Below are positions 9,417-18,470 of a stretch of 64,000 bases of DNA, piece after piece. Numbering within the stretch: the first letter of the stretch is position 1; every line of letters begins with the position of its first letter. The notes beneath the pieces were generated by a model. The model had not been told where the DNA came from. It searched no databases and saw nothing but the letters and a program-made list of their open reading frames with translations. The stretch is from Taiwanofungus camphoratus (taxonomy: Eukaryota; Basidiomycota; Agaricomycetes; Polyporales; Taiwanofungaceae): positions 1,922,001 through 1,986,000 of the forward strand of contig CP021222.1 of NCBI GenBank assembly GCA_003999685.1, read 5' to 3'. A program made the position numbers and the translations under genes.

Positions 9417-12400
9417 TTGCATATTCCGATTACTGTGGGACGAAAAGACGTCGAAGCACGCACCTTCATTGATAGTGGCGCCTTCGGGATATTCATACAT
9501 CCCAGATTTGTCAAAGAGCACAATATCCGCACTGAGGCTCTACCGCGCCCAATGCCCGTGTTCAATGTGGACGGAACGGCTAACAAACAAGCTGTCATCA
9601 CAAAAAGGGCCCTTCTTTCGTACAAAATAGGAGGGGAACCCCGATTCGTTAAAGCCTATGTGGCCAGCATAGGAAAGGAAGATATTATCTTCGGGCATAC
9701 CTGGCTCAAACTGGAAAACCCAGACATCGACTGGAAGACAGGAAGGGTGGAGCTTAAACACCGCATGACCCTGAAGGAATCTAGGGAATGAAAGAAAAAC
9801 CTACTAGAAACCAGGGCCAAACGACTGGAAATCAAAAGGTTGACAGCGGAATCTATTTCTAGGGAAATCATAAAGGCTCGCCAACCTTCGGTCGAAGAAA
9901 TTGAGGACGAAGGAGATGGGGACGTCATGGACACCATGTCCCCAATCTTACCAACGGAGGAGACCCCTCGTCAAACAACGCGCCGAGACTCGGTAGTCTC
10001 AACCCCGGAAGAAAACTCGGTAAACGGTATCACACTCGAACAAGCCATGGAAATGATCGACGACGATGAGCTGGTCATAGCATTCATCGAAGGAGACGAC
10101 CGGATCACAACGTACGGACGGGATTCACACCCCGCGTACCGAGACAACCCGCTAAAGGAGAAGGAGTATCCTTTCGATGGAACGTACCGTCGCCTCGAAA
10201 ACGGTCTCATTTGGCAGGTCAAACACGACATCAGTCGGCTCACCACGTCTACGGAACTCGCTATTAAGGAACACGCTAAGAAAGAAGAGAAACCGGTCAC
10301 GGAACTCGTCCCTGAGTACCTCCACGATCTCCTTCCGGTATTCGACAAACAAGCGGCAGCCCGACTTCCTAAGCACACGGAACACGACCACGAGATCAAC
10401 CTGAAGGAAGACTTCAAGGAGTTCAAGCAGTCCACCTACTCTCTCAACCGAGAGGAACGAGCAGAGCTGGATAAATTCCTGAAAGAGAACCTCAAAAAGG
10501 GGTATATTCGTCCATCAAAATCACCATTGGCCAGCCCGTTCTTCTTCGTAGAAAAGAAAGATGGGGGATATCGACCTTGCCAGGATTATCGGGAACTCAA
10601 CGAGGGAACTATCAAAGATCGTTATCCACTCCCTCTCATATCGGAACTCCTGGAACGGTTAAACAAGGCGACCATCTTCACCAAGATGGATCTCAGACAG
10701 GGGTACAACAATATACGGATCCAAGAGGGTGACGAATGGAAGGCGGCCTTCGGCGTTCCAGCAGCTGGAGAAGGACCTCCCTCATTCTACGAACCCCTGG
10801 TAATGTTCTTTGGAATGTGCAATTCACCGGCGACGTTCCAACGGATGATGAACACGGTCTTCGCAGACATGCTCAAGGAAGGATGGTTGGCAATCTATAT
10901 GGACGACATCCTTATCTACTCGATGGACCTCGAGGAGCATAAGAAGCGAACACGGCGAGTTATCGAACGACTTCGGGATAACGACCTATATCTCAAACCG
11001 GAGAAATGCAAATTCGACGTGCAAGAAGTTGAATTCCTAGGCATGATCATCAGACCCGGACAACTCGCCATGGACCCGGTCAAGGTAGCCGGTATCAAGG
11101 ATTGGCCGATACCTAAGAACCTCAGGGAGGTTGGGTCATTCATCGGGTTTGGAAACTTCTACCGTCGGTTCATACATCGGTTCTCGCACCTGGCCCAACC
11201 ACTGGTTTCGCTCACGCGAAAAGACGTCAAATGGCATTGGGACGACGAACAACAGGAAGCTTTCGAGGCACTGAAGAAGGCCTTCCTGAAACAACCAGTT
11301 CTATTGATGCCCGACTCGGAGAAACCGTTTGCGTTGGAAACGGATGCATCGAAGTTTGCCACGGGCGCCGTCCTAAGACAAAAAGACGACAATGGGGATT
11401 GGCACCCATGCGGTTATATCTCCCAAAGCATGACGCCAGCGGAACGAAATTACGATGTCTACGATCGAGAACTCATGGCCGTCATGAGGGGACTCAACGA
11501 ATGGAGTCACCTTCTCATCGGAAGCCCATACCCGGTCACGATCTACAGCGATCATAAAAATCTAACATACTGGAAAACGGCACGGAATCTAAATCGGAGA
11601 CAAGCGCGATGGGCCCTCCGCCTATCCGAATTCGATTACGAGCTAGTTCACGTCCCGGGCACGCAAATGGTACAAAGCGATGCACTCTCCCGACGCCCCG
11701 ACCACAACGACGGTTCATCAGACAACCAGGGAATAACTGTCCTGCCAGACAAGGTATGGGCAGCGGCAATCGATACAAGCCTAAAGACGTCAATCGCGAA
11801 GGCAGGTGTAAACGACCCGGTATATATGGAAGGGCTGCATAATGCACAAAACGGCTTAAACGATCACTGGACAGTCCAGGATGGGGAACTCCTTTATGAT
11901 AACCGGGTGTATATTCCTCTGAACAAGAACTTACGACAGAAGACGGTCTCAAACTATCATGACCTACCCCACGCTGGCCACCCTGGAATCGCCAAAACCC
12001 TAAGCTCCCTGAGAAGGGACTACTGGTGGCCTGGAATGGCCGACTTCGTCGCCCGGTATGTTCATGGCTGTGGCATATGTCAACAAATGAAGGTCAACAC
12101 CCACCCGGACCGCCCCGCCCTCATCCCGATCCAAGCCGCCGCTCACGCCACACCATTCAGCACCTTTTGTTGCGATTTCATCACGGACTTACCTCTTTCC
12201 AACGGCTACGATTCGATTTTGGTCGTAGTGGACCACGACCTTAGTAAGGGGGTAATTTTCATTCCATGCAACAAAACCATCGACGCACAAGGAACGGCGG
12301 AACTTCTTTACAACGAGGTCTACAAATGGTTTGGACTCCCAGACAAGATAATCAGCGATCGCGGACCACAATTCGCGTCAAAGGTATTCCAAGAACTCTG

Positions 12401-13214
12401 CCACATGACAGGAGTACAGTCCGCCATGAGCACGGCTTTCCATCCTCAGACGGACGGAGAAACGGAACGGGTCAATCAGGAGCTCGAGGTGTACCTTCGA
12501 TGTTTCACAAGCAACAATCCGGACAGGTGGTCTTCCTTACTCGGCGCAGCACAATTCGCGCACAACTCCAGGGAACACTCGACGATCAAGGCGTCGCCGT
12601 TTAAAGTCATGATGGGCTTCGAACCACGAGGAATCCCCGTCGTACACAAGGGATCGGACACACCCGGCACAGCTTATCGCCTGAAGAACCTTCAGAAGAT
12701 AAGGGAACAAGCACACGCGGCAATGGAGCTAGCCCAGGCGATATTGGCAAAACGGATCAAACCACGAGGGAAAGGTTTTCGCAAAGGACAACAGGTTTGG
12801 CTCGACTCCCGGAACTTAAAGCTGCCATACCCGTCCAGGAAGTTGGCACCCAAGAGAGAGGGACCCTTCAAAATTGCTGAGGTCCTAGGCCCAGTATCAT
12901 ATAAGCTGAAACTCCCGAAGACATGGCGAGTACATCCCGTTTTCCACGCCACCCTTCTATCGCCTTACACGGAGACGGAGATCCATGGCCAGAACTACAC
13001 GAGACCACCGCCGGAACTTATCGAAGGTGAAGATAACTACGAAGTCGAAGTCATCATCGGACATCGGGAGAACCGACGGACAAAACGCCGCGAGTATAGG
13101 GTCAGGTGGAAAGGATACTCTTCGGCCGATGACTCATGGGAACCGGAAGCGAATTTAGCCGGTACTGCGGAGGAGCTCCTAGGAGCGTATAAGGGGAAAA
13201 AGAACCTGGGCTAA
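9417..13214 (+). CDS. pol: Gypsy pol: protease, RT, RNase H, integrase, chromodomain
   Basis: Domains in order: aspartic protease (FIDSGAFG near 9460), reverse transcriptase (from about 10500, with YMDD near 10895), RNase H (ETDASKFATGAVL near 11335), integrase zinc module (HAGHPGIAKTL ... CGICQQMK, about 11970-12090), integrase core (CCDFITDLP, ISDRGPQFAS, DGETERVNQ, 12170-12480), a GPY/F-like region (KREGPFKIAEVLGPVSYKL, about 12855-12910), and a chromodomain (YRVRWKGYSSADDSWEPEAN, about 13040-13190). The region is nearly whole with about one break. Chromodomains in this group are known to guide integration to marked chromatin. Confidence 0.88.
12236..12256 (+). promoter_or_regulatory. Candidate central polypurine tract inside integrase
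   Basis: The 21-bp sequence containing ccttagtaagggggtaa is identical to the tract next to the 3' LTR (15071-15091). A second tract in pol occurs in Ty1 and in lentiviruses, where it primes extra plus-strand synthesis. Here it also encodes integrase residues, so function is inferred from exact identity alone. Confidence 0.5.
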
Positions 13215-13258
13215 GACCAGTTCACTCCCCTCAGACGAACTACCCCCACCAACGCAAC

Positions 13259-14668
13259 ATGCCTCGCCAGTCTAATACCTACGCCCAAGCCGCCGCTCGT
13301 GGCCGAGCCCGCACCTTCCTTGCCACTCGACGTGCTACCCGTACACCGCAGACAGCAACGTCTCCCACGGCTATACCATCCTCGTCGTCGGCATCCTCGG
13401 CATCCTCTGGTTACGGCCCACTCTTTGGGCTTCAAACTGCCGCCCAGTTCCGCAACCCCGTACCAGGGGACGGCGCCCTACCAAGACAAGCCGACGTCCT
13501 CTACTACCCGCGTTGCATCTACGACGTGGACCCGATCCTACTCGACGTCCTGACTCGACACTCGAGGGACATCGCACGGTTGCTTTGTTCTTTGCCGAAC
13601 ACGCGAAACAACCAGGATGAACAAGAGGCATACGGGGAATACATCGACGCCAGGCTACAATACTTAGGAGCGGTAGACGACGCAACGGAGCAGCTGGCCA
13701 TATGGAAGGACAAAATCCGGCAGTTAGACTTCAAGGTGGTCCGCACCCTACTAAGGATGGATGACATGTCCATGGCCCGCCACCTGCAAGACATGATCAC
13801 CCCACACCGACGAACCGACCACCACCGGTTCGTACGACGATCCCAGCCCGACATTGTCACACGTGGACCTACCCCGCCGCCTGAACCCGAAGACCCTCTG
13901 CAGGCTTTCATCGACACCCCAGCCGGACAACAGTCCATTGGAGTCGTCCCTAGCCGGATCGACTCCCTCCCGAATTACATGCGCCCCGGACCCAACTGGA
14001 GACCACGAGGACGCTGCCACGCCTGTGGCAGCATGATGCACTGGGTACGCGATTGCCCAGACTACACTTGTGCCAGATGCCATCGCACTGCTCCGGGACA
14101 TCTATCCAGAGAGTGCACGGTAGCACGCCGTGCCTCTGCCCCACCCATCCTGCCTGCCCCGGGAGAGGGACGTCGTCGCGAGATGGTCGACTCGATTCAC
14201 CGTCCCACACAAGCACCCATCCCCGTCATGTCCGCCACCAATCCGCCACGCGTCCTCCTGTCTAGAAGAGAGCAGCCCCTTCCCCCTACCCCATCCCGCT
14301 CTCGCAGCAATGGACCACTCGCCCCTCACACCAATGCAACAGCCGGTCCATCGCGGACCGATACACCTTACCCTCACACACGCACACCCGGGCCATCACT
14401 CAACCATTTGTCCGGACCCGGAATGCCGCCCCACCAACACCTTGCCAAACCCGGGGCAAGTACTGGTCCTTTCACTCGTGGCCCCGATGGCCGATTCACT
14501 CCTCCCCCAGCTATCCCACCTCCCCCGCCCAGTTATCACGTCCCCCCTGTCGTTTCTCCACCACCTGTTTACCGCCGCGGGAATTACGACCCGCCCACGA
14601 ACTCCTATGTGAACGACAACGACTGGGACGACTACGAGTTCGAACTCTACGGTGATGGCGAGCAATAA
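13259..14668 (+). CDS. Extra Gypsy ORF downstream of pol, with two zinc knuckles and Pro-rich tail
   Basis: A 469-residue frame starting 45 bp after the pol stop, on the same strand and inside the LTRs. It has a Ser/Ala/Thr-rich N-terminus, a charged helical middle, and then two Cys/His knuckles (CHACGSMMHWVRDC and CARCHRTAPGHLSREC). A long Pro/Ser-rich tail ends in an acidic segment (YGDGEQ). It resembles a second nucleocapsid-like protein rather than an envelope, since I see no signal peptide or membrane segment. It is not part of the canonical gag-pol plan, and the function is unknown. It could be a gag duplicate or a captured host gene. Confidence 0.75.
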   Translation: MPRQSNTYAQAAARGRARTFLATRRATRTPQTATSPTAIPSSSSASSASSGYGPLFGLQTAAQFRNPVPGDGALPRQADVLYYPRCIYDVDPILLDVLTRHSRDIARLLCSLPNTRNNQDEQEAYGEYIDARLQYLGAVDDATEQLAIWKDKIRQLDFKVVRTLLRMDDMSMARHLQDMITPHRRTDHHRFVRRSQPDIVTRGPTPPPEPEDPLQAFIDTPAGQQSIGVVPSRIDSLPNYMRPGPNWRPRGRCHACGSMMHWVRDCPDYTCARCHRTAPGHLSRECTVARRASAPPILPAPGEGRRREMVDSIHRPTQAPIPVMSATNPPRVLLSRREQPLPPTPSRSRSNGPLAPHTNATAGPSRTDTPYPHTRTPGPSLNHLSGPGMPPHQHLAKPGASTGPFTRGPDGRFTPPPAIPPPPPSYHVPPVVSPPPVYRRGNYDPPTNSYVNDNDWDDYEFELYGDGEQ

Positions 14669-14853
14669 AAAGGGATTGCTTGCCGGAGGCGGCTAGTTGC
14701 AACTCAGTGAGAAGTATTAACACTGAGCCACATGCTAGCAGGGTACAGTGGAGTAACACTGTACGGTGATGGTGAACAGTAGGGGTGCTGTTTGCTTGAG
14801 GCGGTAGGTTGCAAGCGATGCTGGGTCCTTACCCGGTCGCCCACATGCCTACA
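14648..14853 (+). repeat. Duplicated end of the extra ORF
   Basis: The sequence around the ORF end (tacggtgatgg...) is repeated imperfectly about 114 bp downstream (from 14762), and both copies encode YGDGEQ and a stop. It looks like an old tandem duplication within the element's 3' region. Confidence 0.5.
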
Positions 14854-15014
14854 GGTACGAGATGAAACACTCTCAAGGTTCGAGGTGAAACATCCTCATG
14901 GTACGAGATGAAACACTCTCAAGGTTCGAGGTGAAACATCCTCATGGTACGAGATGAAACACTCTCAAGGTTCGAGGTGAAACATCCTCATGGTACGCGG
15001 TGAAACACCCGCAT
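14854..15014 (+). repeat. 23-bp tandem array, seven units
   Basis: Seven head-to-tail 23-bp units (ggtacgagatgaaacactct type alternating with ggttcgaggtgaaacatcct type), exactly 161 bp. Because two unit variants alternate, the array also reads as a 46-bp higher-order repeat. It lies between the extra ORF and the polypurine tract and is of unknown function. Confidence 0.9.
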
Positions 15015-15070
15015 GGCTGATGAACGTTTTTATTTAAACAAAAAAAAATCAAGTAGGGTCGTTCGGAGAT

Positions 15071-15090
15071 CGACCTTAGTAAGGGGGTAA
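15071..15090 (+). promoter_or_regulatory. Polypurine tract of the Gypsy element
   Basis: agtaagggggtaa directly abuts the 3' LTR, which is the standard position for the plus-strand primer. Confidence 0.75.
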
Positions 15091-15567
15091 TGAAACAATT
15101 TCTATTTCTTATCATTACCACGGTCAGTGCTTACACATGGACTATTACCATACGGGCCCCGGATCGGCCCCGCTTACGCATAGGACTCTGACTCATATCC
15201 GGGCCGCTTACCACATTCCTCATCACTCATACGTATTGCTAATACGCCCGGATCGTACCACTATCTATTTACTCAGAGTCATACCACATTTCGGACCTCC
15301 TGCCCTAGAGTAGTTCTTGGTCCGTGCTCACGATACGTACTTGTATATATAGCATGTATCTTAGCTTAGGTCGGACCTTAAGTCTGATCTTGTTACCACT
15401 ATATTCGTGTCTTGTATCCTCTCGCTCACATCTGAGTGATACTCGCTCGAGTCTACGGACTTCACGACACTCGGTCTATATCGACCATAAGACCTCGCCA
15501 CCTTCTATCGTGGTCAGGCCCTCACGTGTGAGGCAACGTCTAGGATCCAAGATACCAATTTGTATCA
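15091..15567 (+). repeat. Gypsy 3' LTR
   Basis: 477 bp, the same length as the 5' LTR, with about three substitutions seen by eye. It is followed by the gtgta target duplication (15568-15572). Confidence 0.92.
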
Positions 15568-16202
15568 GTGTACACGTGTTTCCAGATATCGGACAGCATC
15601 AAAGGTGTTGCTGTCGTTGTACACGTTCAGGACATTGAAGTCCCCGGACGGAAGCTTGAGTGCTACCAGAAGGCAATCCTTATGGGAGACGCTATGGGTG
15701 ACAACTTGCGGAGAGGCCGACGCCCACCGCTTGTTGACATAAATTGCAACCCGGGAATCTTTCGATGCCCCGAGGCACTTGAACGAAGCATGGGCAGACG
15801 TATTCTCATACGCCTCCCCGTCTCGTGACTTAGCTGAAGCCACATCCTTGATGCGGCCCCAGAATATCTCTTGGACGCAGATAATGTCGGTGTCCCTATG
15901 TCTCTCAAGTAGAATGCTCATATTTTCCGCAGATTTCTGAACATTCGCACTTATGCAAGTGAGTACGGGCCTCGTAGGCTCATCTCTCAGAATGTCGCCA
16001 TCAGCCGTTGGGCTGGGCGTACGGGAGGGGTCCGCTTCCACCCTCATAGGGGAATCAGGCCGTTTATTATGTTGTGAAGCCGGCGGAGTTCCAGGCAGTG
16101 GGGCCGAGGCACCGTTGGAAATTTCCGGTTCACACGGTTGTTCATTACTCCCATAATGGGTTAATGATATTGGGCCCATTCCGGTGTGCCATGCACTACC
16201 GG
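15568..16202 (-). pseudogene. LINE endonuclease, N-terminal half and preceding linker
   Basis: Encodes a Pro/Ser-rich linker and then the start of an APE-type endonuclease: CISANVQKS, the catalytic glutamate in DIICVQEIFWG, and VLNVYNDSNT. Removing the Gypsy element and one gtgta copy brings this fragment into frame with the half at 6809-7377, so the LINE was continuous here before the Gypsy insertion. On its 5' side the fragment is separated from the first LINE ORF fragment by the right 1.7-kb repeat. Confidence 0.8.
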
Positions 16203-17943
16203 TGATGAGTCCCGTAGCCTCCTGGGCCCCGAATCCCTACGACAGGAGGGATAGGTTCCTATAATATTCCTAACGCCCCCTCTCCTTCCTAAACCCTCCT
16301 AACACCCTACGAAGTCTTGCGAAGTCACACGAGGTGCTACGAGATTTCGAATGCTAGACGCGAAGTCCCTAACTCCTGCTAAGTCCACTATCGGACACTG
16401 CCGGCCCTCCCATACTGTTCCATTGGATCTAGGTCCTATCTACAACGTCACTCATCCCGGGCTTAGCTAAGAAGTCTTAGCTAAGTCTCTCCTAGCTCTT
16501 GTGATTGCAGCTACCTCCGATAGGCTCCGAAACGGTCCGAAGTTCCGGAAATTGGACTTAGGAAGCCTTGTGCACCCCCATGGGTCTTGATCCTATGCCA
16601 TAAGGTCATCCTAGGGCGTACCCATATGACCCTCCACCCAGTTAGGACACCTCCTGCCCCGATTAGGCCAAGTCCCGCTGCTAAGAACTTTGTGCGCTCT
16701 TAGCCCGCTAAGATAGGTGATCACGGCGCATGGCTGCTCTCGGATAGTCATCCCGCCCTCGTGAATGAAGTTGGTCACCTTTCTACCGTTCGTAGTTCCC
16801 CTGTTTCAGTTCCTAATTAGTTCCTATCCCCCTCGTGTTCACTTCGGAGTCCATGCGTTTTAGGACACATTTCGGACTCGTAAGGATCACTTCGCGCAAG
16901 ATTAGTTCACCTCACGCTCCCCTATTTAGTCAGAGGTAGTTTACTATGTACGCCAGAGACCCCTCAGTGTACGCTTCTCTCTTTGGAATACCAGTTCCTC
17001 TGTAGCTCCGATCTCAGGAAAGCGCCGCGAGTACAACCTTAGGAACGGTCCCAAGGTCCCTAAGTCTCCACCCCAGCTCCGTTTCAGTACCTTTGAACTA
17101 CGTCTACGCTCGCGATATATCTACGAACTACGTCTACGCTCGCGATATATCTACGAACTACGTCTACGCTTCCCGAACTACGCACTACGATCTACGAAGT
17201 CGCCGTGACTTCGTGCCCTTCAGCACCTCTTATAGCACCTATCCGGTGGGCCTCCGCCTTAGTTATACCCTTAGGCTCACGTTGCGTCATCCCTACGTCC
17301 TACGAATAACCCTACAACTCCCCCATAGCCTTCATTACAGGCTATAGTACATCTCTCTACGCCCTCGAACTCTCCGACCCACACCTCGAAGTCATCAGAC
17401 ACTTCAGAGCTTCCAGCAACCTCGTTCCCTCATTCCTATTCCAAGTATTAGCTCTCCGAACCATCCGACCTCTCCTACAAGTCTCCTACGCTAGCCAAAC
17501 CTCGCCCACCTCGCTCTAACAAACCTCTAAGCCTTACACCCTTTAGCTAACTCTAGCTAAAAGGACTTCGCAGCAGTCTCGTACCCTCTGCCGCTTAGTA
17601 GAAATTATAGTCCATTGGCTTATTGCCCCCTAACTCTATACAGCCTACGAAGTCAGCTCGCGCGATTTAGCTAAAACTTCGAAGGACTTCGCAGAATCTC
17701 GAAGGACTTCGCGTACTTCGGAGGGCCTCGCAAGGCCTTAGGGATAGTATAACACTTAGGAACAAGATCCTGTTGTGCAGGACCCTTGACCCCTTACTCC
17801 CCTACTTACAAAAACAAGACATACAGGTTTCCCGGTATCATACAGGTTGTAGCTCCTACCCTCACACCCTCACAGTTATCACACTACCCCACAGCCACGT
17901 TGCGGAGCACTCCCTAGGTACCAGGGTCCCCTAGGTCGTATCA
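16203..17943. repeat. 1.7-kb LTR-like repeat, right copy
   Basis: Second copy of the repeat at 5013-6808, in the same orientation. The 1708-bp core (16236-17943) is equal in length and appears identical; one short length difference separates the copies overall. Tips are again TGAT/ATCA. This copy is flanked on both sides by ccgg (16199-16202 and 17944-17947), a plausible 4-bp target duplication. Excising it leaves an uninterrupted LINE frame. That supports an integrated unit with the limits given here. Confidence 0.65.
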
Positions 17944-18368
17944 CCGGCGTGGGTAAAGGGCATGGATGCAGCAAGGCTGCTTCCAGCGCTAATGTGGTCG
18001 TTGCCCCCTCCCCCGTAGGGGATTGAGCAACTTCCATGTCTTTGTGAATCGTCTGGCACAGTGGCCATCGATTCTAAGAGAGGACCTCCCGAAAGGAAGG
18101 AGCTCGAATTGGATCTCTCCCCATGATAGGGTGAGATCAAGGATGTGTCCAGAGGACGAGAGCTCGGGGGTTCCGAGTCAGCTTGAGTGCAATGAGCAGG
18201 GCAGCCACCATGCACCGACATCGCACTCGACGAGGTGGGTGCACCATCAGTCCTAAGACCAACAGCGGCTATAGGGGCACCAGTATGGGGAGAATAGGGA
18301 AGGGAACAATGGGATTTAGACATGCTGGGCACGGGCGCTAAATCGAGATGGTGGTGGTACTGGTTCAA
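17944..18368 (-). pseudogene. LINE 5' ORF fragment, Ser/Pro/Gly-rich
   Basis: Open frame starting at the truncated 5' end of the LINE and running to the right 1.7-kb repeat. It is low-complexity (Ser, Pro, His, Gly) and has no recognisable domain. Position and continuity with the downstream LINE frame after removal of the repeat suggest it is part of the same polyprotein or of ORF1. Confidence 0.5.
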
Positions 18369-18378
18369 GAAGCGGCTG

Positions 18379-18392
18379 TGTAGACGCCAATT
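18379..18392. repeat. Right target-site duplication of the LINE
   Basis: tgtagacgccaatt, identical to 4093-4106. It lies 79 bp upstream of the CMR1/WDR76 start codon. Confidence 0.85.
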
Positions 18393-18470
18393 GTCACCTG
18401 TTAAGTATCGTTACGGGACGCGGTATCTCGCGTCTCAGCAACATACATCGGTTCTCTAGCACTGTATAAG

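Larger units (their letters stand above)
7378..15567 (+). mobile_element. Ty3/Gypsy LTR retrotransposon, chromovirus, Tf1/sushi-like
   Basis: An 8190-bp element with two 477-bp LTRs (TG...CA), a 5-bp target duplication, gag, pol (protease, RT, RNase H, integrase, chromodomain), an extra ORF downstream of pol, a tandem-repeat array and a polypurine tract. The pol C-terminal chromodomain places it among the chromoviruses. The primer site is complementary to the element's own leader rather than to a tRNA, as in the Tf1/sushi group. The LTRs differ at about three positions that I could see, which means a recent insertion. It looks nearly whole, with about one break in pol. It lies inside the endonuclease gene of the LINE. 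Confidence 0.92.
4107..18378 (-). mobile_element. Non-LTR retrotransposon (LINE, APE-type endonuclease, Tad1-like), 5'-truncated and interrupted
   Basis: A minus-strand LINE whose 3' end is the A-tail at about 4107-4120 and whose 5' end is at 18378, bounded by a 14-bp target duplication. Read 5' to 3' it carries a Ser/Pro-rich ORF (18368 to 17944), an apurinic-type endonuclease domain (16202 to 15568, continued 7377 to 6809), and an RT C-terminal Cys-rich region (5012 to 4429). The frame is open through the 5' junction with no ATG, which suggests 5' truncation at insertion. The reverse transcriptase core is missing between 6809 and 5012, where a 1.7-kb repeat lies, so this copy cannot be autonomous. 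A Gypsy element splits the endonuclease. Tad1 affinity is inferred from fungal origin and domain order, not from an RT phylogeny. Confidence 0.8.

Noticed and set aside
9971-10435. Minus-strand open frames opposite gag, pol and the extra ORF
   Set aside because: Shadow frames produced by codon bias of the sense genes; no motifs.
13259-14668. Extra Gypsy ORF as an envelope gene
   Set aside because: No signal peptide, no transmembrane segment and no fusion-peptide-like stretch; zinc knuckles point to RNA binding instead.
14854-15014. CRISPR-like array
   Set aside because: Contiguous 23-bp units without spacers, inside a eukaryotic LTR element; an ordinary tandem repeat.
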